A program made the position numbers and the translations under genes. The notes beneath the pieces are model-generated. The model made no database searches, was not told where the DNA came from, and saw nothing but the letters and a program-made list of their open reading frames with translations. Positions 8,957-17,249 of a DNA stretch of 64,000 nucleotides are shown here, in pieces. Source of the DNA: Tepidimonas taiwanensis (GTDB lineage Bacteria; Pseudomonadota; Gammaproteobacteria; Burkholderiales; Burkholderiaceae_C); contig NZ_CP083911.1 in the NCBI RefSeq assembly GCF_020162115.1, positions 2,542,001 through 2,606,000 of the forward strand, in the 5' to 3' direction. Positions within the stretch are counted from its first letter, which is position 1. Each line of letters begins with the position of its first letter.

Positions 8957-8985
8957 CCCCACCGGTGACACCGGTGGGGTTTTTT
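8957..8985 (+). terminator. Rho-independent terminator after the symporter gene
   Basis: CCCCACCGGT and ACCGGTGGGG form a 10-bp perfect stem with a short loop, followed immediately by TTTTTT. It lies 60 bases after the symporter stop and would end the DUF4212/symporter transcript. Confidence 0.9.
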
Positions 8986-9277
8986 ACCCCGGCCGTGTGC
9001 CCGCGCGGCAAAGACACTGCGGACGCCCTGACGGGCAACACAGCGCTGCCTCCAGTCGACTACGATGCCCCGGTGTAAAAGATCGAAAACTCAATTTGAT
9101 ACCGTTTTTTATTAGAGTGAAATCGACATTCTTTCGTCCGCTAAATGTTTTTTCGAAGGTTATGGGAACCTTGGGTGTAACGTTATCCACAGACTGTCGC
9201 TATGTTGACATTCTTGACCCTACCCGTCCGCAAACCGGTCAAAAACCCCTTGACAATCAACGGGCTGCAAGGGTAAA
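8986..9277 (+). promoter_or_regulatory. AT-rich CRISPR leader region with a candidate promoter
   Basis: From about 9065 the base composition drops sharply compared with the surrounding roughly 70% GC (runs such as ACCGTTTTTTATTAGAG). No open frame of note is present. It sits on the 5' side of the array as judged from repeat polarity and the degenerate last repeat, so it fits a CRISPR leader. TTGACA (9250-9255) with TAAACT 18 bases on (9274-9279) forms a promoter-like pair at the leader/repeat junction. A perfect DnaA-box 9-mer TTATCCACA is at 9183-9191. Confidence 0.65.
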
Positions 9278-9445
9278 CTGAAGCCTCCCCGACTTTCAAA
9301 AGGGGATTGAGACGGCCCGATTGCGGGCTCGGCAGGTCTCGACAGGTCTGAAGCCTCCCCGACTTTCAAAAGGGGATTGAGACGCCGCCGTGTCGCCCCC
9401 GAAGAGCGCGACGAGCTGAAGCCTCCCCGACTTTCAAAAGGGGAT
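9278..9445 (+). CRISPR. Short CRISPR array: three repeats, two spacers, no cas genes nearby
   Basis: A 36-base repeat starts CTGAAGCCTCCCC and ends GGGGATTGAGAC. Copies 1 and 2 are identical (9278-9313, 9348-9383). Copy 3 (9416-9445) is identical for its first 30 bases and then diverges, as terminal repeats do. Spacers are 34 bases (9314-9347) and 32 bases (9384-9415) and unrelated to each other. The CCCC/GGGG arms inside the repeat can pair. The 3' end ATTGAGAC resembles the ATTGAAAC tag of class 1 repeats and, with the AT-rich leader on the left, sets transcription to the plus strand. No cas gene occurs in the window. Confidence 0.85.
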
Positions 9446-9707
9446 CGATGAATTGCAGTGGCGTAGGGGTGCGCGCACACTGCATTGGCTTTCGCCAAAG
9501 CCTTGGTCACGCGGGTGGGGTTCCAGGCGCGGACTCCCCTTCGCAGCGCCGTTGCGGTCGGCGCGCCCATTCAGGCGCTCGCCAGCGCAGCCCGTGGCCG
9601 TACCGGGCCTGATGCGGGCGTGTGGCGCTTTGCGCTCCACGCCGTCCGTATCATTGGGTGTTTGCGTGTACGAGCTACCCCCTCGATCTTTTTTTTGTGC
9701 CGCCGCG
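9446..9707 (+). other. Gap between CRISPR array and ppc
   Basis: A 262-base non-coding stretch. It stays open in the ppc frame, but the translated extension is Arg/Pro-rich and unlike PEP carboxylase N-termini. A run of eight to nine T residues lies just before the ppc start. It presumably holds the ppc promoter and 5' UTR; I see no clear -35/-10 pair or riboswitch. Confidence 0.5.
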
Positions 9708-12557
9708 ATGCCCAAGCCCGTCTCCTCCCCCGCCCCTGAAGTCGTTGCCCACGGCGGTGCCGCCAAAAAGGATCAGCCGTTGATCGAGGACATCCGCCTG
9801 CTCGGGCGGCTGCTGGGCGATGTGATCCGCGAGCACGAGGGCGAGGAGACGTTCACGCTGATCGAGCGCATTCGCCAGCTGTCGGTGGCGTTTCGCCGTC
9901 ACGCGGATGCGCGCGCCGACCGCGAGCTCAAGCGCCTGCTGCATGCGCTGAGCGACGCGCAGGCGGTCAGCGTCATCCGCGCGTTTACGTATTTCAGCCA
10001 CCTGGCCAACCTGGCGGAGGACCGCCACCATATCCGCCGCCGCGAGGTGCACGAGCGCGCGGGCCACGTGCAGCCCGGCAGCCTCGCGCACACCTGGCAG
10101 CGGCTGCGCCGCGCGGGGGTGGGCACCGACACGATTGCCGAGGTGCTGCAGCAGGCGCTGGTGTCGCCGGTGCTGACCGCGCACCCCACCGAGGTGCAGC
10201 GCGCCAGCATCCGCGACGCGGAAAACGACATCGCCCGGCTGCTCGCGCAGCGCGACGCGATCCGTGCGCGCGCGGCGGCCGCGGGCAGCCGCCGCGGCGA
10301 CCGCGTCAGCGCGCGCGAACTCGCCGCCAACGAGGCGCTGCTGCGCGCGCGCATCACGCAGCTGTGGCACACGCGGCTGCTGCGCTTCACGCGCCTGACG
10401 GTTTCGGACGAGATCAACAACGCGCTGGCGTACTTCGAGCGCACGTTCGTCCCCGAGGTGCCGCGGCTGTACGCCGACATCGAGGGCGCGCTGGGCGGCG
10501 CGCCGGTGGCGCCGTTTTTGCGGCTGGGCCAGTGGACCGGCGGCGACCGCGACGGCAACCCCAACGTCGACGCCGGCACGCTGGCGCTGGCGCTACAGCG
10601 GCAGGCGGACCTGATCCTGCGCCATTACCTGCGCGAGGTGCACGCGCTTGGGGCGGAGCTGTCGCTATCGGCGATGCTGCTGCCGGCGCCCCCGGCGCTG
10701 CAGGCACTCTCGGACGCGTCGCCCGACACCAACGCGCACCGGCGTGACGAGCCGTACCGGCGCGCGCTCATCGGCATGTACGCGCGACTGGCGGCGACGC
10801 TGCGCGAACTCACCGGCGGTGAGGCCGCGCGCCACGCCGTCGCGCCGCAAAACCCTTACCCCGGCGCGGAGGCGTTCTTGGCCGATTTGCGCGTGCTGCA
10901 CGACGCGCTCGTGGAGCAGGGATGTGCGGCGTTGACCGAACCGCGACTCAAGCCGCTGATGCGCGCGGTGGAGGTGTTTGGCTTTCACCTCGCGACGCTG
11001 GACCTGCGACAAAGCTCCGACCAGCACGAATTGGCGGTGGCGGATTTGCTGCGCCACGCGCGCATCGCGCCCGACTACGCGGCGCTGGACGAGGGCGCGC
11101 GCCAGCGCGTGCTGCTGCAGGTGCTGGCCGACCCGCGGCCGCTGCAGGTGCCGGAAGCCCCGTACGACACGGTAACGCTGCGCGAGCTGGCAGTGTTTCG
11201 CGCAGCGCGGGAGGCGCGGCAGCGCTACGGCGCGGCGGCGATCCGCCACGCGATCATCAGCCACACCGAGTCGGTCAGTGACCTGCTGGAGGTGCTGGTG
11301 CTGCAGAAGGAGGCCGGCCTGCTGCACGGCCACTGGGGCGAGGACGCGCGCGCCGAACTGATCGTCGTGCCGCTGTTCGAGACCATCGACGACCTGCACC
11401 GCGCCGCGGGCATCCTGGCCGAATACTATGCGCTGCCCGGCGTGACGGCGCTGGTGCACGCCGGCGGCCCGCTCGAGTATGGCGAGCAGGACATCATGCT
11501 CGGCTACTCGGACAGCAACAAGGACGGCGGTATCTTCACCAGCAACTGGTCGCTGTACCAGGCGGAGGTGGCGTTGGCGGCGCTGTTCGACCGGCTGGCG
11601 GCGCAGCATGGGCGGCCGCTGCGCTGGCGCCTCTTTCACGGGCGCGGCGGCACGGTGGGGCGCGGCGGCGGCCCGAGCTACGAGGCGATCCTCGCGCAGC
11701 CGCCGGGCACGGTGCGCGGGCAGATCCGCCTGACCGAACAGGGCGAGGTCATCGGCTCCAAATATGCGAATCCCGAGATCGGCCGCCGCAACCTGGAGAC
11801 GCTGGTGGCCGCGACGCTGGAGGCGACGCTGTTGCCGCCGCGCCGCGCGGTGCCGCGGCGCTACCTGCAGGCGGCCGAAGCGCTGTCGCGCGCGAGCTTT
11901 GCTGCCTACCGCGCGCTGGTGTACGAAACGCCGGGCTTTGCCGACTATTTTTTCCACGCCACGCCGATTCGCGAGATCGCGGAGCTCAACATCGGCTCGC
12001 GCCCCGCGTCGCGCAAGGCCACGCAGCGCATCGAGGACCTGCGTGCGATCCCGTGGAGCTTCAGCTGGGGCCAGTGCCGCCTGACGCTGCCCGGCTGGTA
12101 CGGCTTTGGCAGCGGCGTGGCGGCGCTGGAGGAACAGATGGGGCGCGACGCGGCGCACGCGCTGCTGCGCGAGATGCACGCGCGCTGGCCGTTCTTTGCG
12201 ACGCTGCTGAGCAATATCGACATGGTGCTGGCCAAGAGCGACCTGGCGCTGGGCGCGCTCTACGCCGAGCTGGTGCCCGACGCCAAGCTGCGCCGGCGCG
12301 TCTTCGGCGCCATCGAGGCGGAGTGGCACCGCACGCACGCGGCGCTGGAGACGATCACCGGCCACGCGCAGCGGCTGGCCAACAACGCGGCACTGGCACG
12401 CTCGATCGCGCACCGCTTCCCCTACATCGACCCGCTGCACCACCTGCAGGTCGAGCTGATCCGGCGCTTCCGCGCGGGCAACCAGGAGGAAAAGGTCAAG
12501 CGCGGCATCCACCTGTCGATCAACGGCATCGCTGCCGGCCTGCGCAACACGGGGTGA
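9708..12557 (+). CDS. ppc: Phosphoenolpyruvate carboxylase
   Basis: A 949-residue enzyme adding bicarbonate to PEP to give oxaloacetate, the anaplerotic feed of the TCA cycle. Motifs: VLTAHPTEVQR (catalytic His), the TGGDRDGNPNV loop, FHGRGGTVGRGGGPSYEAILAQ (glycine-rich catalytic loop), and a C-terminus ending SINGIAAGLRNTG, the canonical end. The start ATG (MPKPVSSPAPEV) is chosen because the family N-terminus (KDQPLIEDIRLLGRLLGDVIRE) follows shortly; there is no clear Shine-Dalgarno. Followed after 63 bases by fba. Length and motifs are typical, so it should be active. Confidence 0.97.
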   Translation: MPKPVSSPAPEVVAHGGAAKKDQPLIEDIRLLGRLLGDVIREHEGEETFTLIERIRQLSVAFRRHADARADRELKRLLHALSDAQAVSVIRAFTYFSHLANLAEDRHHIRRREVHERAGHVQPGSLAHTWQRLRRAGVGTDTIAEVLQQALVSPVLTAHPTEVQRASIRDAENDIARLLAQRDAIRARAAAAGSRRGDRVSARELAANEALLRARITQLWHTRLLRFTRLTVSDEINNALAYFERTFVPEVPRLYADIEGALGGAPVAPFLRLGQWTGGDRDGNPNVDAGTLALALQRQADLILRHYLREVHALGAELSLSAMLLPAPPALQALSDASPDTNAHRRDEPYRRALIGMYARLAATLRELTGGEAARHAVAPQNPYPGAEAFLADLRVLHDALVEQGCAALTEPRLKPLMRAVEVFGFHLATLDLRQSSDQHELAVADLLRHARIAPDYAALDEGARQRVLLQVLADPRPLQVPEAPYDTVTLRELAVFRAAREARQRYGAAAIRHAIISHTESVSDLLEVLVLQKEAGLLHGHWGEDARAELIVVPLFETIDDLHRAAGILAEYYALPGVTALVHAGGPLEYGEQDIMLGYSDSNKDGGIFTSNWSLYQAEVALAALFDRLAAQHGRPLRWRLFHGRGGTVGRGGGPSYEAILAQPPGTVRGQIRLTEQGEVIGSKYANPEIGRRNLETLVAATLEATLLPPRRAVPRRYLQAAEALSRASFAAYRALVYETPGFADYFFHATPIREIAELNIGSRPASRKATQRIEDLRAIPWSFSWGQCRLTLPGWYGFGSGVAALEEQMGRDAAHALLREMHARWPFFATLLSNIDMVLAKSDLALGALYAELVPDAKLRRRVFGAIEAEWHRTHAALETITGHAQRLANNAALARSIAHRFPYIDPLHHLQVELIRRFRAGNQEEKVKRGIHLSINGIAAGLRNTG

Positions 12558-12620
12558 TGCCCCGCGTGACACCCCCTCGCTACAATCGCCGGCGGTTCGA
12601 ACCACCCACGGGAGATCACG

Positions 12621-13685
12621 ATGGCACTCGTTTCGATGCGCGAGCTGCTCGACCACGCGGCCGAGCACGGCTACGGCATTCCGGCGTTCAACGTCAACAA
12701 CCTGGAGCAGGTGCAAGCCGTCATGGCAGCCGCCGACGAAGTCGGCGCGCCGGTCATCCTGCAGGCGTCGGCCGGGGCGCGCAAGTACGCCGGTGAGAGC
12801 TTCATCAAGTACCTGATCCAGGCCGCGGTCGAGGCCTACCCGCACATCCCGGTGGCGATGCACCAGGACCACGGCCAGACCCCCGCGGTGTGTGAAAGCG
12901 CGATTCGCCTGGGCTTTACCTCGGTGATGATGGATGGCTCGCTGCGCGAGGACGGCAAGACCCCCTCCACCTACGAGTACAACGTGGACGTCACGCGCCG
13001 TGTGGTGGAGATGGCGCATCGGCTGGGCGTTACGGTCGAGGGCGAACTCGGATGCCTGGGCTCGCTGGAGACCGGCATGGCCGGCGAAGAGGACGGCATC
13101 GGCGCCGAGGGCAAGCTCGACCACTCGGCCCTGCTGACCGACCCCGAGCAGGCGGCGGACTTCGTCAAGGCCACGCAGCTCGACGCGCTGGCGATCGCCA
13201 TCGGCACCAGCCACGGTGCGTACAAGTTCAGCCGCAAGCCCACGGGCGACATCCTCGCGATCGGCCGCGTCAAGGAAATCCACGCCCGCATCCCCAACAC
13301 GCACCTGGTGATGCACGGCTCCTCCAGCGTGCCGCAGGAGCTGCTCGCGCGCATCAACCAGTACGGCGGCCGCATGAAGGAAACCTACGGCGTGCCGGTG
13401 GAAGAAATCCAGGAGGCGATCAAGCACGGCGTGCGCAAGATCAACATCGACACCGACATCCGGCTCGCGATGACGGCGGCGGTGCGCCAGTTCCTGCACG
13501 AAAACCCGGACAAGTTCGACGCGCGCGAGTGGCTCAAGCCCGCGCGCGAAGCGGCCAAGCAGATCTGCAAAGAGCGCTACCTGCAGTTCGGCTGCGAGGG
13601 CATGGGCGCGAAGATCAAGGGCCTGCCGCTGTCGGTGATGGCCGAGCGCTACGCCCGCGGCGAGCTGGCGCAGGTGGTGCACTGA
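12621..13685 (+). CDS. fba: Fructose-bisphosphate aldolase, class II (type B)
   Basis: A 354-residue zinc-dependent aldolase that interconverts fructose-1,6-bisphosphate with DHAP and GAP, in glycolysis/gluconeogenesis and, in autotrophs, the Calvin cycle. Visible: GIPAFNVNNLEQ, zinc/substrate motif AMHQDHGQTP, VEGELGCLGSLETG, GTSHGAYKF, VMHGSSSVPQE and KINIDTDIRLA. The length matches the CbbA/type IIB group. The ATG follows GGGAGATCACG; a TACAAT -10-like hexamer (12581-12586) is upstream. One base separates its stop from purC, suggesting cotranscription. Confidence 0.96.
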   Translation: MALVSMRELLDHAAEHGYGIPAFNVNNLEQVQAVMAAADEVGAPVILQASAGARKYAGESFIKYLIQAAVEAYPHIPVAMHQDHGQTPAVCESAIRLGFTSVMMDGSLREDGKTPSTYEYNVDVTRRVVEMAHRLGVTVEGELGCLGSLETGMAGEEDGIGAEGKLDHSALLTDPEQAADFVKATQLDALAIAIGTSHGAYKFSRKPTGDILAIGRVKEIHARIPNTHLVMHGSSSVPQELLARINQYGGRMKETYGVPVEEIQEAIKHGVRKINIDTDIRLAMTAAVRQFLHENPDKFDAREWLKPAREAAKQICKERYLQFGCEGMGAKIKGLPLSVMAERYARGELAQVVH

Positions 13686-13686
13686 G

Positions 13687-14607
13687 ATGGCCGCGGCGCT
13701 GCACACCTCCCACCTGACCTCGCTGCCGCTGCTGGCGCGCGGCAAGGTGCGCGACAACTACGCGGTCGGCGACGACCGCATCCTGATGGTCGCGACGGAC
13801 CGCATCAGCGCGTTCGACGTCATCATGGGCGAGCCGATCCCGGGCAAGGGGGAGCTGCTGACGCGGCTGAGCCTCTTCTGGTTCGACCGGCTCGGTCCCC
13901 ATGGTGCCAATATCTGCCCGATCCACCTGACCGGCGAAGACCCGGAGAGCGTCGTCGCACCGCACGAGCGCGAACAGGTGCGCGGCCGCTCGATGCTGGT
14001 CAAGCGCCTGCGTCCGATCCCGGTGGAGGCGGTGGTGCGCGGCTACCTGGCCGGCAGCGGCTGGAAGGAGTACCAGCAGTCGCAATCCGTGTGCGGCGTG
14101 CCGCTGCCGCCGGGCCTGCGCAACGCGTCGAAGCTGCCCGCGCCGATCTTCACCCCGGCGGCCAAGGCCGCCGTCGGCGAGCACGACGAAAACATCACCT
14201 TCGACGAGATGGCCGCGCGCATCGGGCGGGAACTCGCCGAGCGCATCCGCGACATCTCCATCCGTTTGTACGAGGCGGCCAGCGCCTACGCGGCCACACG
14301 CGGCATCATCATCGCCGACACCAAGTTCGAGTTCGGGCTGGACGCGGACGGGACGCTGACGCTGATGGACGAGGTGCTGACGCCCGATTCGTCGCGCTAC
14401 TGGCCGGCGGAGTCGTACGCGGAAGGGGCCAACCCGCCGAGCTTCGACAAACAGTACCTGCGCGACTGGCTGGAGTCGGTGCGCATCGACGGGCGGCCGT
14501 GGAACAAGACGCCACCCGCGCCGCCGCTGCCGCCCGAGGTGATCGAGCGCACCGCCGCCAAATACCGCGAGGCCTTGACGCGCCTGCTGGGCGACAACAC
14601 CGATTGA
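13687..14607 (+). CDS. purC: Phosphoribosylaminoimidazole-succinocarboxamide synthase
   Basis: A 306-residue SAICAR synthetase that joins CAIR and aspartate with ATP in de novo purine synthesis. Motifs: LLARGKVRDNYAVGDDRILMVATDRISAFD-type N-terminus, LVKRLRPIPVEAVVRGYLAGSGWKEY, and the IIIADTKFEFGLD/DEVLTPDSSRYWP region. It is of the longer yeast/beta-proteobacterial type (about 300 residues). It begins one base after fba. Its pathway partners purE and purK lie 4 kb downstream, beyond an opposite-strand two-component block, in keeping with a once-continuous pur cluster. Confidence 0.96.
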   Translation: MAAALHTSHLTSLPLLARGKVRDNYAVGDDRILMVATDRISAFDVIMGEPIPGKGELLTRLSLFWFDRLGPHGANICPIHLTGEDPESVVAPHEREQVRGRSMLVKRLRPIPVEAVVRGYLAGSGWKEYQQSQSVCGVPLPPGLRNASKLPAPIFTPAAKAAVGEHDENITFDEMAARIGRELAERIRDISIRLYEAASAYAATRGIIIADTKFEFGLDADGTLTLMDEVLTPDSSRYWPAESYAEGANPPSFDKQYLRDWLESVRIDGRPWNKTPPAPPLPPEVIERTAAKYREALTRLLGDNTD

Positions 14608-14725
14608 TCCGGTACGCAAAAACTTGGTGCTGTCGCTCCGCGCCCTTTCCGTTTGAGTGGAGAGGGAACCCAAGACGACATCATGCCGGCGCGACAACGG
14701 GCCTGAGGCGTGCGCCACCCACCGC

Positions 14726-15814
14726 TTAGACCAGCGGCAACCGCAGCACGAAGCAACTGCCGCCGCCGTCGCGCGGCTCGCAATGGGCGTCGCCGCCGTG
14801 CGCGCGCGCGATCTGCCGCACGAGGCTCAGCCCCAGCCCGACGCCGCCCGCGTGCTCGGCGTGACCGCTCAGGCGGTAAAACGGCTCGAAGACGCGCTCG
14901 CGCTCCGGCGCGGGAATGCCCGGTCCGCGATCGCACACGCGCAGCACCGCCGCCGCGCCGACGCGTTGCACGACGACGGTCGGCGGTTCACCCGGGGCGT
15001 AGCGCCGGGCGTTTTCCAGCAGGTTGCGGATGGCACGGCGCAGCAGCCGCTCGTCGCCCGGCAGCGTGACCGCCTCACCGCTCACGTCGGCACCGACGGC
15101 CACGGCCTCCTCGGCCGCCAGCCCGAGCAGATCGACCGGCTCGCGCGCCAGTGCCGGGGCAGCGTCCAGGCGGCTGGCGAGCAGCACCTCGTCGATCAGC
15201 GCGTCGAGTTCGCACAGGTTGCGCTCGATTTCGTGCTGGCGCGCGGCGCGCGCGTCGGGCGTGGCGTCGGTGGCCAGCAGCGACAGCGCCAGCCGCAGCC
15301 GCGCCAGCGGCGAGCGCAACTCGTGCGACGCATTGGCCAGCAGCGTGCGGTGGGCGCGCACCAGGGTTTCGATACGCTCGGCCGCCTGGTTGAAGCTCGC
15401 CGCCAGCGCCGCGACCTCGTCGCGCCCCTCCACCGGCACGCGCTGCGCGAGCCGTCCGTCGCCAAACGCCTCGACGCCGGCACGCAGCGCCTCCAGCCGC
15501 CGCGTCAGCCGCCGCACCACCGGATAGGCGCCCGCGGCGATACCGATGTACAGCACCGCCAGCAGCGCGATCAGTCCCCCGGTGCCCACCCACCACGGCA
15601 GCGGCGCAGCCGGTGGGGGGAAGATCACGCGGCCCCAGTCGTCCCAGCCGGCGCCGTAGGCGTCGTCCGCCTCGCACACCGCCCAAGGGGGGGGCTCGGG
15701 CGGGGCGTCGCGCTCCGCCTCGCGCTGCTGCTCGGCCAGCCACCCCGCCCCCAACGCAAAGGCCAGCAGCGCCGCCAGCACCGTCAGGTAGATGCGCCAG
15801 TACAGCGCCTTCAT
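14726..15814 (-). CDS. Sensor histidine kinase (CpxA-like)
   Basis: A 362-residue inner-membrane kinase. TM1 is at residues about 8-28, with a short periplasmic domain (about 30-75, Pro/Trp/Asp-rich), TM2 (about 78-98), HAMP (about 98-150), and dimerisation/phosphoacceptor LLANASHELRSPLARLR (His about 168). The ATPase domain has N box NLLENARRY, G1 DRGPGIP and GVGLGLSLV. Its start overlaps the stop of the response-regulator gene (ATGA). Arrangement spy/cpxP-RR-HK and a CpxR-type box upstream point to a CpxA-like envelope-stress sensor, but the sensor domain is much shorter than E. coli CpxA, so the signal is uncertain. Confidence 0.88.
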   Translation of the reverse strand: MKALYWRIYLTVLAALLAFALGAGWLAEQQREAERDAPPEPPPWAVCEADDAYGAGWDDWGRVIFPPPAAPLPWWVGTGGLIALLAVLYIGIAAGAYPVVRRLTRRLEALRAGVEAFGDGRLAQRVPVEGRDEVAALAASFNQAAERIETLVRAHRTLLANASHELRSPLARLRLALSLLATDATPDARAARQHEIERNLCELDALIDEVLLASRLDAAPALAREPVDLLGLAAEEAVAVGADVSGEAVTLPGDERLLRRAIRNLLENARRYAPGEPPTVVVQRVGAAAVLRVCDRGPGIPAPERERVFEPFYRLSGHAEHAGGVGLGLSLVRQIARAHGGDAHCEPRDGGGSCFVLRLPLV

Positions 15815-16551
15815 TGGGCGGCCTCGTCATCGGGCCGGCGTGCCATCAGGTACCCCACGCCGCGCACGGTCAGGATGCGGCGCGGCTGCTTGGGGTCGTC
15901 CTCGATCGCTGCACGGATGCGCGAGACGTGCACGTCGATCGAGCGGTCGAACGCCTCCAGCGCATGGCCCTTGAGCGCGTCCATGATCTGGTCGCGCGTC
16001 AGCACGCGCCCGGCATGACGCGCGAGCAGCACGAGCAGCTGGAACTGGTACGGCGTGAGGTCGCACGGGCGGCCGTCGAGCCGCGCCTCGTGGGCACCGA
16101 GGTCGATGGCGAGCCGCCCGAAGCGCAGCACCTCGCCCGGGGCAGCCGCCATCGCGCTGCGGCGCAACAGCGCGCGCAGGCGCGCGAGCAGCTCGCGCGC
16201 CTCGAACGGCTTGGCCAGGTAGTCGTCCGCGCCCAGTTCCAGCCCGATGATGCGGTCGGTCGGCTCACCGCGCGCGGTCAGCATCAGGATCGGCAACGCC
16301 CGCGTCTCGGCGCGGGCGCGCAACTCGCGGCACAGGTCCAGCCCGTCCCCGTCCGGCAGCATCAGGTCCAGCACCAGCAGCTCGGGCAGTGGCGCACCGG
16401 GCCCCAGGCGCTGGCGCGCGGCGGCCAGCGACGCCACCGTCTGCACCCGCCACTGCGGCTCGTGCTGCTGCAGATACTCCGTCAGCATCGCGCCCAGGCG
16501 CAGATCGTCATCGACGATCAGCACCGGGACGCTCGGCGGGGCGGCGGACAT
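15811..16551 (-). CDS. OmpR/CpxR-family response regulator
   Basis: A 246-residue regulator. The receiver domain (residues 8-125) has VLIVDDD, phosphoacceptor Asp in LVLDLMLPDGDGL, LTARGEP and a conserved Lys in DDYLAKPF. The C-terminal winged helix (about 140-235) includes LTPYQFQLLVLLARHAGRVLTRDQIMDAL, SIDVHVSRIRAAIEDDP and ILTVRGVGYLM. The tail is coupled to the histidine kinase by a 4-base overlap. It starts 12 bases after the Spy-like gene, so all three are probably one transcript. The direct-repeat GTAAA-N5-GTAAA box upstream of that transcript matches the CpxR consensus and suggests autoregulation. Confidence 0.92.
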   Translation of the reverse strand: MSAAPPSVPVLIVDDDLRLGAMLTEYLQQHEPQWRVQTVASLAAARQRLGPGAPLPELLVLDLMLPDGDGLDLCRELRARAETRALPILMLTARGEPTDRIIGLELGADDYLAKPFEARELLARLRALLRRSAMAAAPGEVLRFGRLAIDLGAHEARLDGRPCDLTPYQFQLLVLLARHAGRVLTRDQIMDALKGHALEAFDRSIDVHVSRIRAAIEDDPKQPRRILTVRGVGYLMARRPDDEAAQ

Positions 16552-16563
16552 CGGGTGCGGGGG

Positions 16564-17076
16564 TCAACGCGCGGGGCCATGGTGCCCGTGACGGCGGTGC
16601 TCACCGAAACCCTGCGCCATGCGCTGGCGCTGCTCGGGGGTGAGGATGCGCGCCATCTCCAGCATCGCCTGCTCGCGCTGCGTCACGATGCGCTCGTGCA
16701 GGCGCAGCGTTCGCTCACGCAGCGCGGCGATCGCCGCCTCGTCGAGCTGCGGTGCCTGCCACAGCTTGCGCTGCTCCTCGCGCAGCTGGCGCATTTCCTC
16801 GTGCAGCGGCCGCATCGCCTGCGCGGAACGCTCGGCCAGCGCGCGCACCTGCTCGCGTTGCTCGGGCTTGAGCTGCAAGCGCTCGGCCATGCGCTCGAGC
16901 ATGCGTTCGCGCCGCGCGCCGTCCTCCATCATCGGCGCGCCCATCATCGGGCCGCCGTCCATGCCCATCGGGCCGTGCATGCCCTTGCCGCCGTAGGCCC
17001 AGGCCGCGGGCGCGGCCAACGCCGCCACCAGTGCCGCCGCGGTGCTCCAGCGCGCCATCGTTGCCATCGTACCCAT
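16564..17076 (-). CDS. Spy/CpxP-like periplasmic protein (LTXXQ motif)
   Basis: A 170-residue exported protein. The signal peptide (ARWSTAAALVAALAAPAAWA) is followed by a Gly/Met/His-rich stretch (GKGMHGPMGMDGGPMMGAPMM) that could bind copper or other metals. An all-helical core carries the family LTxxQ motifs LKPEQREQ and LTPEQRQR. The C-terminus is His-rich (EHRRHGHHGPAR). Spy/CpxP relatives are periplasmic chaperones or feedback inhibitors of CpxA. The start ATG follows GAGGAG eight bases upstream. It is first in an operon with the CpxRA-like pair. Confidence 0.87.
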   Translation of the reverse strand: MGTMATMARWSTAAALVAALAAPAAWAYGGKGMHGPMGMDGGPMMGAPMMEDGARRERMLERMAERLQLKPEQREQVRALAERSAQAMRPLHEEMRQLREEQRKLWQAPQLDEAAIAALRERTLRLHERIVTQREQAMLEMARILTPEQRQRMAQGFGEHRRHGHHGPAR

Positions 17077-17170
17077 GTGTCGACTCCTCATGCGGATCCA
17101 CGGGACGGCCCCCACGGCCATCCCACGCTGACATGGTGCGCACGGCGCGTCAGGGTCATGTGGCGGTCGT

Positions 17171-17185
17171 GTAAAGCGGTGTAAA
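17171..17185 (+). promoter_or_regulatory. CpxR-type box (GTAAA-N5-GTAAA)
   Basis: GTAAAGCGGTGTAAA is an exact match to the enterobacterial CpxR consensus, two GTAAA half-sites with five bases between. It lies 95 bases upstream of the Spy-like gene that heads the CpxRA-like operon. The match is seen directly; regulation is inferred. Confidence 0.65.
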
Positions 17186-17249
17186 GCCGCTTTCGACTCA
17201 CGTCCGCCGCCGACCGCCGCTGCGGCGATGCCCGGCACCGTCGATGGCG

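Noticed and set aside
6695..8971. A 758-codon open frame on the minus strand opposite the symporter gene
   Set aside because: It is an antisense shadow of a high-GC gene. The product is His/Arg/Asp/Gln-rich low-complexity sequence, and the plus-strand frame has clear SSS motifs.
9250..9260. TTGACAATCAA as a possible FNR site in the CRISPR leader
   Set aside because: The spacing between half-sites is too short for the 14-base FNR consensus; TTGACA is better read as a -35 element.
9453..9707. 85-codon N-terminal extension of ppc
   Set aside because: The translated extension is Arg/Pro-rich, runs up to the end of the CRISPR array, and is unlike PEP carboxylase N-termini.
12594..12603. GGTTCGAACC, resembling a tRNA T-loop
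   Set aside because: No acceptor, D or anticodon stems can be built around it; it lies in the short fba leader.
10665..13757. A 1030-codon open frame on the minus strand across ppc and fba
   Set aside because: It runs antisense through two conserved genes. Its length reflects lack of stops at high GC, and no domain is recognisable.
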